From contig NZ_BPQV01000015.1 in assembly GCF_022179465.1 (NCBI RefSeq), positions 91,299-155,298 on the forward strand: a DNA stretch of 64,000 nucleotides. The letters are read 5' to 3'. The notes under the pieces are model-generated. The model was not told the origin of the DNA, did no database searches, and saw only the letters and a list, made by a program, of their open reading frames with translations. This stretch comes from Methylobacterium organophilum (GTDB lineage Bacteria; Pseudomonadota; Alphaproteobacteria; Rhizobiales; Beijerinckiaceae). The position numbers were made by a program, and so were the translations under genes. Positions 42,114-52,141 of the stretch are shown one piece after another (the first letter of the stretch is position 1; each line of letters opens with the position of its first letter).

Positions 42114-43373
42114 ATGACCGCGCACCGCCCCCCGCATCACCTGCCCGCCACGCCCGAGACCGTGCACTGGGGCTATTTCAGCCACACCCTGAAGCCCGTG
42201 CTCACCCTGAAATCCGGCGAGCGCGCCGTGATCGAGACGATCACGCACCACGCCAACGACGATCACGCGCGCATGATCGCCGGCGACCCGGCCGCGGAGG
42301 CGATCTTCCGCTGGACGAAGGAGACCAAGACCCTGCGCCGCCGCGGCGCCGGCGCGACGGAGCCCCCCTTTGGCGCCGGCTCCGGCGAGGGCCTGGGCGT
42401 GCATCTCCTGACGGGGCCCATCGCCATCGAGGGCGCGGAGCCCGGCGACATCATCGAGGTGCGGGTGATCGACATGTGGCCGCGCCCGAGCGCCAATCCC
42501 GCCTATGCCGGCCGCTTCTTCGGGTCCAACCCCTCCGCCAATTGGGGCTTCCAGTACAACGACCTGATCGAGGAGCCGAAGCCGCGCGAGGTGGTGACGA
42601 TCTACGAGCTCGACATGGCCGAGGCCTCGGTCAAGGCGCTCTATTCCTACCGCTGGACACCCCAGACCGACCCGGACGGGATCGTCCACCCGACCATCGA
42701 CTATCCCGGCGTGCCGGTCGACCACGCCACCGTCACCAAGCGGGAGAACGTCCTGCAGGGCATCCGGGTGCCGGCGCGGCTGCATTTCGGCACGATGGGT
42801 CTCGCCCCGGCCGAGGTGGATTTCGTCAGCACGATCCCGCCGAACTATACGGGCGGCAACATGGACGACTGGCGCATCGCCAAGGGCGCCCGGGTCTATT
42901 ACCCGGTCGCGGTGGCGGGCGGGCTGTTCTCCTGCGGCGACGCCCATGCCGCGCAGGGAGACAGCGAGCTCTCCGGCACCGCCATCGAGATCTCGCTCAC
43001 CGGCGAGTTCGAGTTCGTCCTGCACAAGAAGGGCGCGCTGGAGGGCACGATCCTCGAAGGGCTGAACCACCCGCTCCTCGAAACCGAGGCGCTCTGGTCG
43101 GTCTACGGCTTCAGCGTGCCCAACTACCTGACCGAGCTGGCGCCCGATCCGCAGGCGGAGATCCTCAAGCGCTCCAGCCTCGACGCGGCGATGCGCGACG
43201 CCTTCCGGAAGCTGCGCCGCTTCCTGATGACGGCTCACGGCCTGAGCGAGGACGAGGCGATCTCGCTCATGTCGGTCGCCGCGGACTTTTCCGTGACGCA
43301 GGTGGTCGACGCGAATTGGGGCGTGACCGGCTCCATCCCCAAGGCGGTCTTCGCCGGCCGCGCGGCGCGCTGA
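42114..43373 (+). CDS. Acetamidase/formamidase (FmdA/AmdA family)
   Basis: The 419-residue protein matches the FmdA_AmdA family along its length: ETVHWGYFSHTLKPVL, LTGPIAIEGAEPGDIIEVRV, NPAYAGRFFGSN, and the conserved core GDAHAAQGDSELSGTAIE. The family hydrolyses formamide or acetamide to ammonia and the acid in the cytoplasm. It is downstream of the transporter genes and 80 bp upstream of a regulator fused to a second copy of the same domain. Confidence 0.92.
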   Translation: MTAHRPPHHLPATPETVHWGYFSHTLKPVLTLKSGERAVIETITHHANDDHARMIAGDPAAEAIFRWTKETKTLRRRGAGATEPPFGAGSGEGLGVHLLTGPIAIEGAEPGDIIEVRVIDMWPRPSANPAYAGRFFGSNPSANWGFQYNDLIEEPKPREVVTIYELDMAEASVKALYSYRWTPQTDPDGIVHPTIDYPGVPVDHATVTKRENVLQGIRVPARLHFGTMGLAPAEVDFVSTIPPNYTGGNMDDWRIAKGARVYYPVAVAGGLFSCGDAHAAQGDSELSGTAIEISLTGEFEFVLHKKGALEGTILEGLNHPLLETEALWSVYGFSVPNYLTELAPDPQAEILKRSSLDAAMRDAFRKLRRFLMTAHGLSEDEAISLMSVAADFSVTQVVDANWGVTGSIPKAVFAGRAAR

Positions 43374-43453
43374 GGGGCCGTCCGGCCCGCGGGCCGGGCC
43401 TGGCCGGGGCACGATCCTTGCGGCCGCGCCCCGGCCATGCCGGGATCGTCACC

Positions 43454-45799
43454 ATGAGCGCGCAGCCCTTCGCCAGCGAGTCCTATAGCGGGGCCTCGCG
43501 GGACCGGGCCTGGCAGGAGGTTCTCGGCGGCTTCGCCCTGCGCTCCGTGGCGGCGCGCCCGCCGATCTCGGCCCATGCCTCCGCCCTGTTCCGCGCCTCC
43601 TCCCTCGGCCTGCGCCTCGGCACCCTCTCGGCCGAGCCGCAGGTCCTGCAGCCGGCCCATGGCGCGAGCGGCCCGCCCCTCCTGATCCTGCCGCAGGAGG
43701 GCGGTGGCCTGCTCCAGGCCGCCGAGGGCGACCGGATCCTCCGGTCGGGGCAGATGCTGCTCGGCCCCCGGGGCGGCGACTGGCAGCTCAGCTTCCAGCG
43801 TGGGCTGCACGCGATCGTGCTCGCGGCGCCGGCGGAGATGTTCCGGGGCCGCACGCTCGCCCTGCAGAACCTGTCGCGGCCCCATATCCTCGACCGGGAG
43901 GGCGTGTCCGGGATCCTGGCGAAGGCGGCGGAGGCCGCGGCCGGCACCCTCGACCGCCTCTCCGAGATGGCGTGGGAGACCGTGGCCCAGAGCGCCGCGG
44001 AACTGCTTCTGGCCCTCGCGACGGAGCGCGCCTCGGAGGCGGCCGACGCCTCGTCGAGCCGGGTCGCCCTGTTGCAGCGTCTCTACGCCACCATCGAGCG
44101 GCGGCTCGGTGCGGCGAGCCTCTCGGTGGCCGAGATCGCCCAGAGCGAGGGCATCTCCGAGCGCTACGTGCAGAAGCTGTTCGAGGGCAGCGGGGACAGT
44201 TTCAGCCAGTACCTGCGCGAGCGGCGCCTGCAGCGCGCCTGGCACGATCTGGTCGATCCCGCCTGTGGCGCCGTGTCGATCTCCGAGATCGCCTATCGCT
44301 ACGGCTTCTCCGATTCCGCCCATTTCAGCCGCCTGTTCCGGGAGCGCTTCGGGCTGCCGCCCCGGGAGCTGCGGCGGCGCGAGGCGGAGCAGGAGCGGGC
44401 GGCGGGCGCGGCGCCGAACGTTCAGCGCGGCTGGCCGCAACAGGCCCTCGCCCGTCTGCGCGCCCGCCCGGCCCGCGGAGAGGACGAGGCGCCGGGCGCC
44501 GCCGCCCGGCCCATGCGCCGGGAGGGGGCGGCCCGCACGCCGGGGCACCATCACCTGGCCGTCGATGCCGGCACCGTGCACTGGGGCTATTTCAGCCGGT
44601 CGCTCAAGCCGGTCCTGGCGATCGAATCCGGCGATCTCGTCACCGTCGAGACCCTGACCCAGCACGCCTCCGACGACCCGGAACGGATGATCCGCGGGGA
44701 TGCGGGCGCGGAGAACGTGTTCCGCTGGACGGCGACCGAGAAGGCCGTCAACCGCCGCGGCGCCGGCCCCCTCGACGCCTCGGTGCTCGGGCGGGGCGCC
44801 GGCGAGGGCTTCGGCGTCCATATCTGCACCGGGCCGATCGCGGTGCGCGGCGCCGAGCCCGGCGACGTGCTCGAGGTCCGGATCGTCGACATCGCCCCGC
44901 GGCGCTCGCAGAACCCGGCCTATGCCGGCCGCGTCTTCGGCAGCAGCGTCGCCGCCTGGTGGGGCTACCATTACGGCGAGTTTCTCAGCGAGCCCCGGCC
45001 CCGCGAGACGGTGACGATCTACGAGATCTTCCCGGACGGGGACGCGCCCCATGCCCGGGCGGTCCATGCCTTCCGCTGGGAGCCGCAGACCGATCCGAAC
45101 GGCGTGCGCCACGCGCTCTACGACTATCCCGGCGTGCCGGTGGATCCGGCCACGGTGACGCGGCGCAGGCCGGTGCTCTCGGGCATCCGGATCCCGCTGC
45201 GGCCGCATTTCGGCGTGATCGCGGTGGCGCCGCGGGAGGCGGATCTCGTCGATTCCGTGCCGCCCGCCTATTTCGGCGGAAACCTCGACAATTGGCGCCT
45301 CGGAAAGGGGGCGGCCGTCTACCTGCCGGTCTCGGTCGCCGGCGCGCTCCTCTCCGTGGGCGACCCCCATGCGGCCCAGGGGGACGGGGAATTGTCGGGC
45401 ACGGCGATCGAGTGCTCGATGACGGGGACCTTCCGGGTGGTCCTGCACAAGAGGGCCGACACCGGCGGCACGCCCCTCGGCGACCTGACCTACCCGCTGA
45501 TCGAGACCCCCGAGCACTGGGTGCTGACCGGCTTCAGCCACCCGAACTACCTCGCCGAGTTCGGCGCCCACGGCCAGAGCGACGTCTACAGCAAGTCGTC
45601 CCTCGACCTCGCCATGCGCGACGCCTTCCGCAAGGTGCGCCGCTTCCTGATGGCGAACATGAACCTCGACGAGGACGAGGCCATCGCCCTGATGTCGGCG
45701 GCCGTCGATTTCGGGATCACGCAGGTCGTCGACGGGAACTGGGGCGTGCACGCGATGATCGACAAGGCCATGTTCCGGGGGCCGCAGGGCGCGCCCTGA
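43454..45799 (+). CDS. AraC-type regulator fused to an acetamidase/formamidase
   Basis: One uninterrupted 781-codon frame. Residues about 1-200 resemble an AraC-binding-type sensor domain. Residues 222-308 are a complete two-helix-turn-helix AraC DNA-binding domain (SLSVAEIAQSEGISERYVQK; SISEIAYRYGFSDSAHFSRL). A linker of about 55 residues rich in Ala/Arg follows. From about 365 to the end is a full FmdA/AmdA domain: TVHWGYFSRSLKPVL, GDPHAAQGDGELSGTAIECS, closely similar to the preceding gene. An internal ATG at 44513 could in principle make a free amidase, but it lacks a well-placed ribosome site. The likely role is a regulator that binds or turns over the amide it responds to (inference). 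Confidence 0.88.
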   Translation: MSAQPFASESYSGASRDRAWQEVLGGFALRSVAARPPISAHASALFRASSLGLRLGTLSAEPQVLQPAHGASGPPLLILPQEGGGLLQAAEGDRILRSGQMLLGPRGGDWQLSFQRGLHAIVLAAPAEMFRGRTLALQNLSRPHILDREGVSGILAKAAEAAAGTLDRLSEMAWETVAQSAAELLLALATERASEAADASSSRVALLQRLYATIERRLGAASLSVAEIAQSEGISERYVQKLFEGSGDSFSQYLRERRLQRAWHDLVDPACGAVSISEIAYRYGFSDSAHFSRLFRERFGLPPRELRRREAEQERAAGAAPNVQRGWPQQALARLRARPARGEDEAPGAAARPMRREGAARTPGHHHLAVDAGTVHWGYFSRSLKPVLAIESGDLVTVETLTQHASDDPERMIRGDAGAENVFRWTATEKAVNRRGAGPLDASVLGRGAGEGFGVHICTGPIAVRGAEPGDVLEVRIVDIAPRRSQNPAYAGRVFGSSVAAWWGYHYGEFLSEPRPRETVTIYEIFPDGDAPHARAVHAFRWEPQTDPNGVRHALYDYPGVPVDPATVTRRRPVLSGIRIPLRPHFGVIAVAPREADLVDSVPPAYFGGNLDNWRLGKGAAVYLPVSVAGALLSVGDPHAAQGDGELSGTAIECSMTGTFRVVLHKRADTGGTPLGDLTYPLIETPEHWVLTGFSHPNYLAEFGAHGQSDVYSKSSLDLAMRDAFRKVRRFLMANMNLDEDEAIALMSAAVDFGITQVVDGNWGVHAMIDKAMFRGPQGAP

Positions 45800-45859
45800 G
45801 CCCCCGGAGGCGGCCCCGGGCGGCTCCCTTCGGCGCGCGCCCGTCTCTCGGTTCCGGCC

Positions 45860-46795
45860 CTATCGGTCTTCGCGCAGGTGAGGTGTTCCGAGGGCTCTTG
45901 GTTCGGTGTTGTTGGATTGGGCTTTGAGGCAGGTCCAGATCATGACGCCGAGGGTGGCGAGATAGGGGATCATGGCGATGAAGTACTGGGGGACCTGGAT
46001 ACCGACCGCGGCGATCCGGGGGATCAGGGCTTCGATGGCGCCGAACAGCAGGGCGCCGGCCAGGGCGCGCCAGGGCTGCCAGCGGGCGAAGATGACGAGG
46101 GCGACGGCGATCCAGCCGCGTCCGCCGGTCATGCCCTCGACCCAGATCCGGGCGATGCCCACGGAGAGGTAGCCCCCGGCCAGGCCGACCAGGGCGGCGC
46201 CGGCGGCGACCGCGCCGTAGCGCGTGGCCGACACGCCGATGCCGGCGGCGTCCGCCGCGTCGGGCCCGTCGCCGACGGCGCGCAGGCGCAGCCCGGTCAG
46301 GGTGCGGGCCAGGAACCAGGCGACCAGGCCGAAGGCGGGCACGGTCAGGAACACCACCGCGTCCTGGCGGAACAGCACCGGGCCGATCCCGGGCAGGTCG
46401 GAGAGCGGGACGAGGGAGAGGCTGCGCAGACCCTCCACCGGCCGGTTGACCCAGCCCTGGCTGGTGCCGATCAGCCCGGTCAGGCCCTGAGCCAGGAACA
46501 CGAAGCTCAGCCCGGCGATGACCTGGTTGACCCGCAGGCTCACCACCAGCACGGCGTAGAGCAGGGACAGGAGCGCGGCGGCCAGGGCCGAGACCAGCAG
46601 GGCCGGCATCGGCGCCGCCCCCAGCCCGAGGATGGCGCCGATGCCGGCCAGCGCCCCCACCAGCATGAAGCCCTCCGCCCCGAGCGCGAGCACGCCGGCC
46701 TTCTCCATCAGCAGCATGCCCAGGGCGGCCAGGGCGAAGGGCACGGCGAAGCCCGGCACCGCGGCGAGCCAGTCGAGCAGGAAGTCGAGGAACAT
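45860..46795 (-). CDS. BMP-type ABC transporter permease (second)
   Basis: The 311-residue polytopic protein (about nine helices) of the BPD_transp_2 family contains EKAGVLALGAEGFMLVGALAG, the typical opening of NupQ/YufQ-like permeases, and RAVGDGPDAADAAGIGV as the coupling segment. Last gene of the importer operon, convergent with the AraC-amidase fusion 60 bp away. In this family the transporters import nucleosides, purines or related heterocycles. Confidence 0.92.
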   Translation of the reverse strand: MFLDFLLDWLAAVPGFAVPFALAALGMLLMEKAGVLALGAEGFMLVGALAGIGAILGLGAAPMPALLVSALAAALLSLLYAVLVVSLRVNQVIAGLSFVFLAQGLTGLIGTSQGWVNRPVEGLRSLSLVPLSDLPGIGPVLFRQDAVVFLTVPAFGLVAWFLARTLTGLRLRAVGDGPDAADAAGIGVSATRYGAVAAGAALVGLAGGYLSVGIARIWVEGMTGGRGWIAVALVIFARWQPWRALAGALLFGAIEALIPRIAAVGIQVPQYFIAMIPYLATLGVMIWTCLKAQSNNTEPRALGTPHLREDR

Positions 46796-46809
46796 CGGGA
46801 CGGCTCTTT

Positions 46810-46837
46810 CTCAGTCGATCCAGCTCAGTCGATCCAG
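46810..46837. repeat. 14-bp perfect tandem duplication at the 3' end of a permease gene
   Basis: CTCAGTCGATCCAG occurs twice head-to-tail (46810-46823 and 46824-46837). The second copy carries the permease stop codon, so the duplication lies just beyond or across the gene end without changing the protein much. Confidence 0.8.
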
Positions 46838-47962
46838 CGCAGCCGGTGGCGGATGAAGAAGTCCGAGGCCGCCACGCACAGGACGATCACCGCCTGGACG
46901 AGCTGCACCGCGGAGCTGGGGATCTGGTAGAAGACCTGCAGGCTCTGGCCGGCCACGAACAGGGTGCCGACGGCGAAGGCCACCACCAGCACGGCCAGGG
47001 GATTGTTGCGGGCCAGGAAGGCGATCAGGATTCCGGAGAAGCCGTAGCCGACGGCGAAGGACTGGGTGAGCCGGTGCTCGACGCCGGCGCAGATCGCGAA
47101 GCCCGCCACTCCGGCCAGCGCTCCCGAGAGCAGGGTGGCGGCCAGCAGCACCCGGGTCATGGGCAGGCCCTGGGCTTGGCCCAGGCGCGGATTGGCCTCG
47201 GCCACCCGCATCAGGAAGCCGAAGCGGCTCACGTCGATCAGCCACCAGCCGGCCAGCAGCAGGACCAGGGCCAGCGGCAGGGCGGCGGTGAGGTTCTGCC
47301 AGCCGAGATCGGCCAGGCGCTCGGCCGGCCCGAACAGGGCCGAGTTGGGGAAGTTGCTCTCGGGGTCGCGCCAGGGGCCGTAGAGCAGGTGCAGCAGGCC
47401 GTTGAGGGCGACGTAGTTCAGAAGCAGCGTCGAGATGATCTCGTTGAGCCCGAGGCGCAGGCGCAGCAGCGTCGGCCCGAGCATCCACAGGGCGCCCCCG
47501 AGGGCGGCGGCCAGCCCCATCAGCCCCAGGCGCAGGGGGGCCGGGCCGAGATCGGCCAGGGCCACCGCGGTGGCGGCGATGGCGCCGCTGATCATCTGGC
47601 CCTCGATGCCGATGTTCCAGAAGCGCACCCGGAAGGCCAGGGCCGCGGCCAGCCCGACGATGGCCAGCGGCGCGGCCTGGGTGAGCACCGCCGCGAAGCT
47701 CTCCGGGCTGGTGACGACCGAGACCACGAATTCCTGGGCGAGCTCGGACAGGCCGACGCCGGAGGCCATCAGGATCGCGGCGGCGCAGGCCAGCCCCGCC
47801 AGGAGCCCGCCGGACAGCGCCGCCGCCTGCAGCCAGCCGGGGGCGTGCTGGCGGATCTCGACCGCCAGGCGGCGGGTACGGCGCCTCGGAGCCTCGGGGT
47901 TCGGCCTCGAAGCCGGCTTCGAGGCCGGCGGGGGCGTCAGGAGCATGGCGGAAGGCGCGGTG

Positions 47963-47970
<8 letters not shown>
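46825..47970 (-). CDS. BMP-type ABC transporter permease (first)
   Basis: The 381-residue BPD_transp_2 family permease (NupP/YufP-like) has a 50-residue basic, Pro-rich cytoplasmic N-terminus, then about nine transmembrane helices. Marks are FRVRFWNIGIEGQMISGAIA and LGLNEIISTLLLNYVAL, plus the coupling stretch RVAEANPRLGQAQGL. It overlaps the ATPase gene stop by 8 bp. Confidence 0.92.
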
Positions 47971-49483
<1,513 letters not shown>

Positions 49484-49616
49484 CGAAAACACCAAAATCC
49501 GCCGAAGAGAAAAGGGAATGATGCCTCGGGCATCGGCGTCCCTCGCTTCGCAGGGAGCATGCCGAGGGGCGCCGCCGGATGGCCGGCGGCGCCCGCATGA
49601 TGGCGACGTCCGGCCG

Positions 49617-50729
49617 CTATTTCTGGGTGATCACCCCGGGCACGAACCAGTCCATCTTCCAGAGATCGGCATCGCTGAGCGCGCCGCCCGCCGGCACGTG
49701 CTCCTTGCCTTCCCGGTCCTTGAGCGGGCCGGCATAGATCTTCTTGCCATCGATGATGGCCTGGCGCTCCGCCATGATCTTGGCGACCGCCTCCTTGGGC
49801 ACGGCCGGGCCGCAGCAGGCGATGTCCGGACCGCCCTCCTTGATCGAGACGAAGGCGCCGTAGGGCGCGGGCTCCCAGGTGCCGGCTTTGATCTTCTGGA
49901 TGGTCGGGATCAGGTAGCGATCCCAGTACCAGACCGAGGAGCACAGCGTCGCCTTGGGCGCGAATTCGCGCATGTCGCGGTGATGGCCGGTACCGAAGAT
50001 GCCCTTCTCCTGGGCCACGATCTGCGGGGTCGGCGTGTCGACGTGCTGGCCGATCGCGTCGATGCCCTGGCCGGCGAGGGCCTCGGCCGCGGCGCGCTCC
50101 TTCACCGGATCGTTCCAGGAGCCGGTGAAGATCGCCGTCGTGGTCGCCTTCGGGTTCATCTGCTTGGCGCCGAGCTCGAACGCGTTCACCGTCCAGTTGA
50201 CGACGCCGAACGGGTTGGCGGCGACGAAGCCGAGCTTGCCCTCCTTCGAGGCTGCGCCTGCGGCCATGCCGCAGAGGTAATGCGTCTCGTAGGTGCGGCC
50301 GTAGAAGGATTCGAGGTTGGGGCCGTTGGCCGTGCCCGAGCCGTTCACGAAGGCGATCTTCGGGTACTTCTCGGCCAGCTCCTTGAACGTGTCGGAATAG
50401 CCGAACGCGGTGCCGATGATGACATTGTAGCCGCGCTTGATGAACAGCTCGACCGCCGGCCGGATCGCGGTCGCCGATTCCTTGATGTTCTCCACCACCG
50501 GGATCTTGATCCCGAGCGCCTGCTCGGTGCGCATGCGGCTCTCATCGAAAGCCTGGGACCAGCCACCGTCGTTCTTGGGCCCGAACAGCACCATCGCGAC
50601 CTTGGGCTCGCCCTCGAGCTTGAACGGCGCCGCCTGCGCAGGCCCCGTCAGGGCCGGCGCCAGTCCCGCTGCGCAGGACAGCCCGAGCGCGGCGTAAGCC
50701 GCGGTTCTGCTGACAAATCTTCCGATCAT
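49617..50729 (-). CDS. BMP-family (Med/PnrA-like) ABC substrate-binding protein
   Basis: The 370-residue protein has a Sec signal peptide (about 1-33, ending GPAQAA; no lipobox cysteine). The mature part opens KVAMVLFGPKNDGGWSQAFD, with the FGYSDTFKELAEKYPKIAFV and NPFGVVNWTVNAFELGAKQM stretches of the Bmp family. Family members bind purine nucleosides or other N-heterocyclic ligands through stacking aromatics. First transporter gene of the minus-strand operon; its neighbours point to a nitrogenous ring compound or amide. Confidence 0.9.
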   Translation of the reverse strand: MIGRFVSRTAAYAALGLSCAAGLAPALTGPAQAAPFKLEGEPKVAMVLFGPKNDGGWSQAFDESRMRTEQALGIKIPVVENIKESATAIRPAVELFIKRGYNVIIGTAFGYSDTFKELAEKYPKIAFVNGSGTANGPNLESFYGRTYETHYLCGMAAGAASKEGKLGFVAANPFGVVNWTVNAFELGAKQMNPKATTTAIFTGSWNDPVKERAAAEALAGQGIDAIGQHVDTPTPQIVAQEKGIFGTGHHRDMREFAPKATLCSSVWYWDRYLIPTIQKIKAGTWEPAPYGAFVSIKEGGPDIACCGPAVPKEAVAKIMAERQAIIDGKKIYAGPLKDREGKEHVPAGGALSDADLWKMDWFVPGVITQK

Positions 50730-50916
50730 CGTCCTCGCTCAGCCCCTGTTGTCACGTGCCGCGAAGCGGCCGTTCCTGATGGATCCCGCGTTGTCCGCGA
50801 GTGTCCTGGCGCATCGGGCCGGAGGCCGGCTTCGAAGCTCCAGATCTCCGTCCGCATCCCCCCGAGGGCGATACGCGTGCCGGCGCGTCGGCTTCGCCGC
50901 GCCGGTTGCCCTGACG

Positions 50917-51603
50917 TCAGGTCGCCTTCTGCTCCGCCCATGCTTCGAGGAGCACGGCAGCGTTCGAGACGAGGCCGACATGCATGGCCACGATGCGCAT
51001 CGCCGCCTCTTCGAGCTCCGGATTGGTGCCGGCGACGAGGTCGCGCGCCACGCTCACTTGGTAGCCGAGATTGGAGGCGTCGAAGGCGGTGTTGAGCACG
51101 CAGCAATCGGCCAGGCAGCCATTCAGCACGAGGTTGCGCACGCCCATGTTGCGCAGGAGAAAGTCGAGATCGGTCGGGTAGAAGGCGGAGAGCCGCTTCT
51201 TCGACTCGACGATCAGGTCGCCCTCTTCCACCTCGGTCACGAACTCGGTCCAGCGCGTACCCTGAATGGCATGCGCGTCGGCGTTGCCGATGGCACCGAC
51301 ATGGAGGGGGAAGACGAGGCGCCAGGCCGAGGGGGATCGGCCCGCGATGTCGTCGACGCCACCGGCCCGCAGCGTGCTGCGAACATGGATGATCGGCACG
51401 CCGAGCGCCCGGGCGGCGCGATGGAAGGCGTTCACCGGTGCGACCACGTCGCGGGCGCGCGGCGCCGGGCAGGGACAGAGCGGGTCGTCGTCGAGATGTC
51501 CGCGATGCAGGTCGATCGAGACGATCGCCGTCGCCGAGCGGTCGAAGAAGGGGGCGAAGTCGGCGCCGAGCGGCTGCAATTCGCCGTTGATGTAGCTCTT
51601 CAT
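50917..51603 (-). CDS. Isochorismatase-like cysteine hydrolase (amidase type)
   Basis: The 228-residue protein has the catalytic triad of the family: Asp in IVSIDLHRGHL, Lys in VESKKRLSAF and Cys in LNGCLADCCVLNTAFDA (second position of the LADCC turn is the usual nucleophile site). Members include N-carbamoylsarcosine amidase, ureidoacrylate hydrolase, maleamate amidase and nicotinamidase. It lies upstream of the BMP importer on the same strand, divergent from the molybdenum hydroxylase cluster, so a late amide-hydrolysis step in the same pathway is plausible. Substrate not deducible. Confidence 0.88.
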   Translation of the reverse strand: MKSYINGELQPLGADFAPFFDRSATAIVSIDLHRGHLDDDPLCPCPAPRARDVVAPVNAFHRAARALGVPIIHVRSTLRAGGVDDIAGRSPSAWRLVFPLHVGAIGNADAHAIQGTRWTEFVTEVEEGDLIVESKKRLSAFYPTDLDFLLRNMGVRNLVLNGCLADCCVLNTAFDASNLGYQVSVARDLVAGTNPELEEAAMRIVAMHVGLVSNAAVLLEAWAEQKAT

Positions 51604-52141
51604 GAGCGATGATCCCTGCGCTCAGGCGCCGTCACGGATGAGATCGGTTCGGGCGCGCGCCTGCCGACACACGGCTCTTCAAGTGTCGCTGCGCCTGTCC
51701 CGAGCGGCGCCGAGACATGGTCGCCTAGCAGCGGCAGCGGTAAGAATTTTTGAGCCCGCATAAATTCCGATCCATCGGACTTTTCATTCTGCTCAAATAA
51801 TTTCTCACAGATCTAAAAGGGTTGCATGCACGATAGTTCGGCATATCTGCCCACAAAGTTTGCATTTCGTGCAATCTGGCGTCGCGTCGGACTTTTGTGC
51901 CGATCCCGCGCCATCGTCGGTACAGCCTCTGCGACAACTGTTCAGAGCGAGAAATTGCCCTTCTCGGCTCAGATGCCGGCGCTTCTCCGCGGCGGCCTGG
52001 GTCTGCTGCTGTCCAAAAAAAGTGCAGAAATGAACTTTGGTGCATAAAGTGGGAGGGTTCTCCGGCTCGGGCCCTTGGGAAGGACTATGGACAGCCCTTG
52101 CCGCCACGGCTTATCCCTGGGGTAATTTTAATGGTATCAAA
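51604..52141. promoter_or_regulatory. Divergent regulatory region with TGCA-type inverted repeats
   Basis: 538 bp of lower GC content between the minus-strand hydrolase/importer arm and the plus-strand hydroxylase arm. It holds TTGCATGCA (51822-51830) and a cleaner 15-bp inverted repeat TTGCA-n5-TGCAA (51860-51874), plausible operator sites. Short open frames here have no ribosome sites or family pattern and are not called. Confidence 0.5.

Noticed and set aside
43454-45799. Two separate genes instead of an AraC-amidase fusion
   Set aside because: The frame is continuous across the linker and no well-placed ribosome site precedes the internal ATG; kept as one gene with the alternative noted as a finding.
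51725-52107. Short open frames in the divergent promoter region
   Set aside because: No ribosome sites, no hydrophobic or domain pattern, overlapping each other on both strands.
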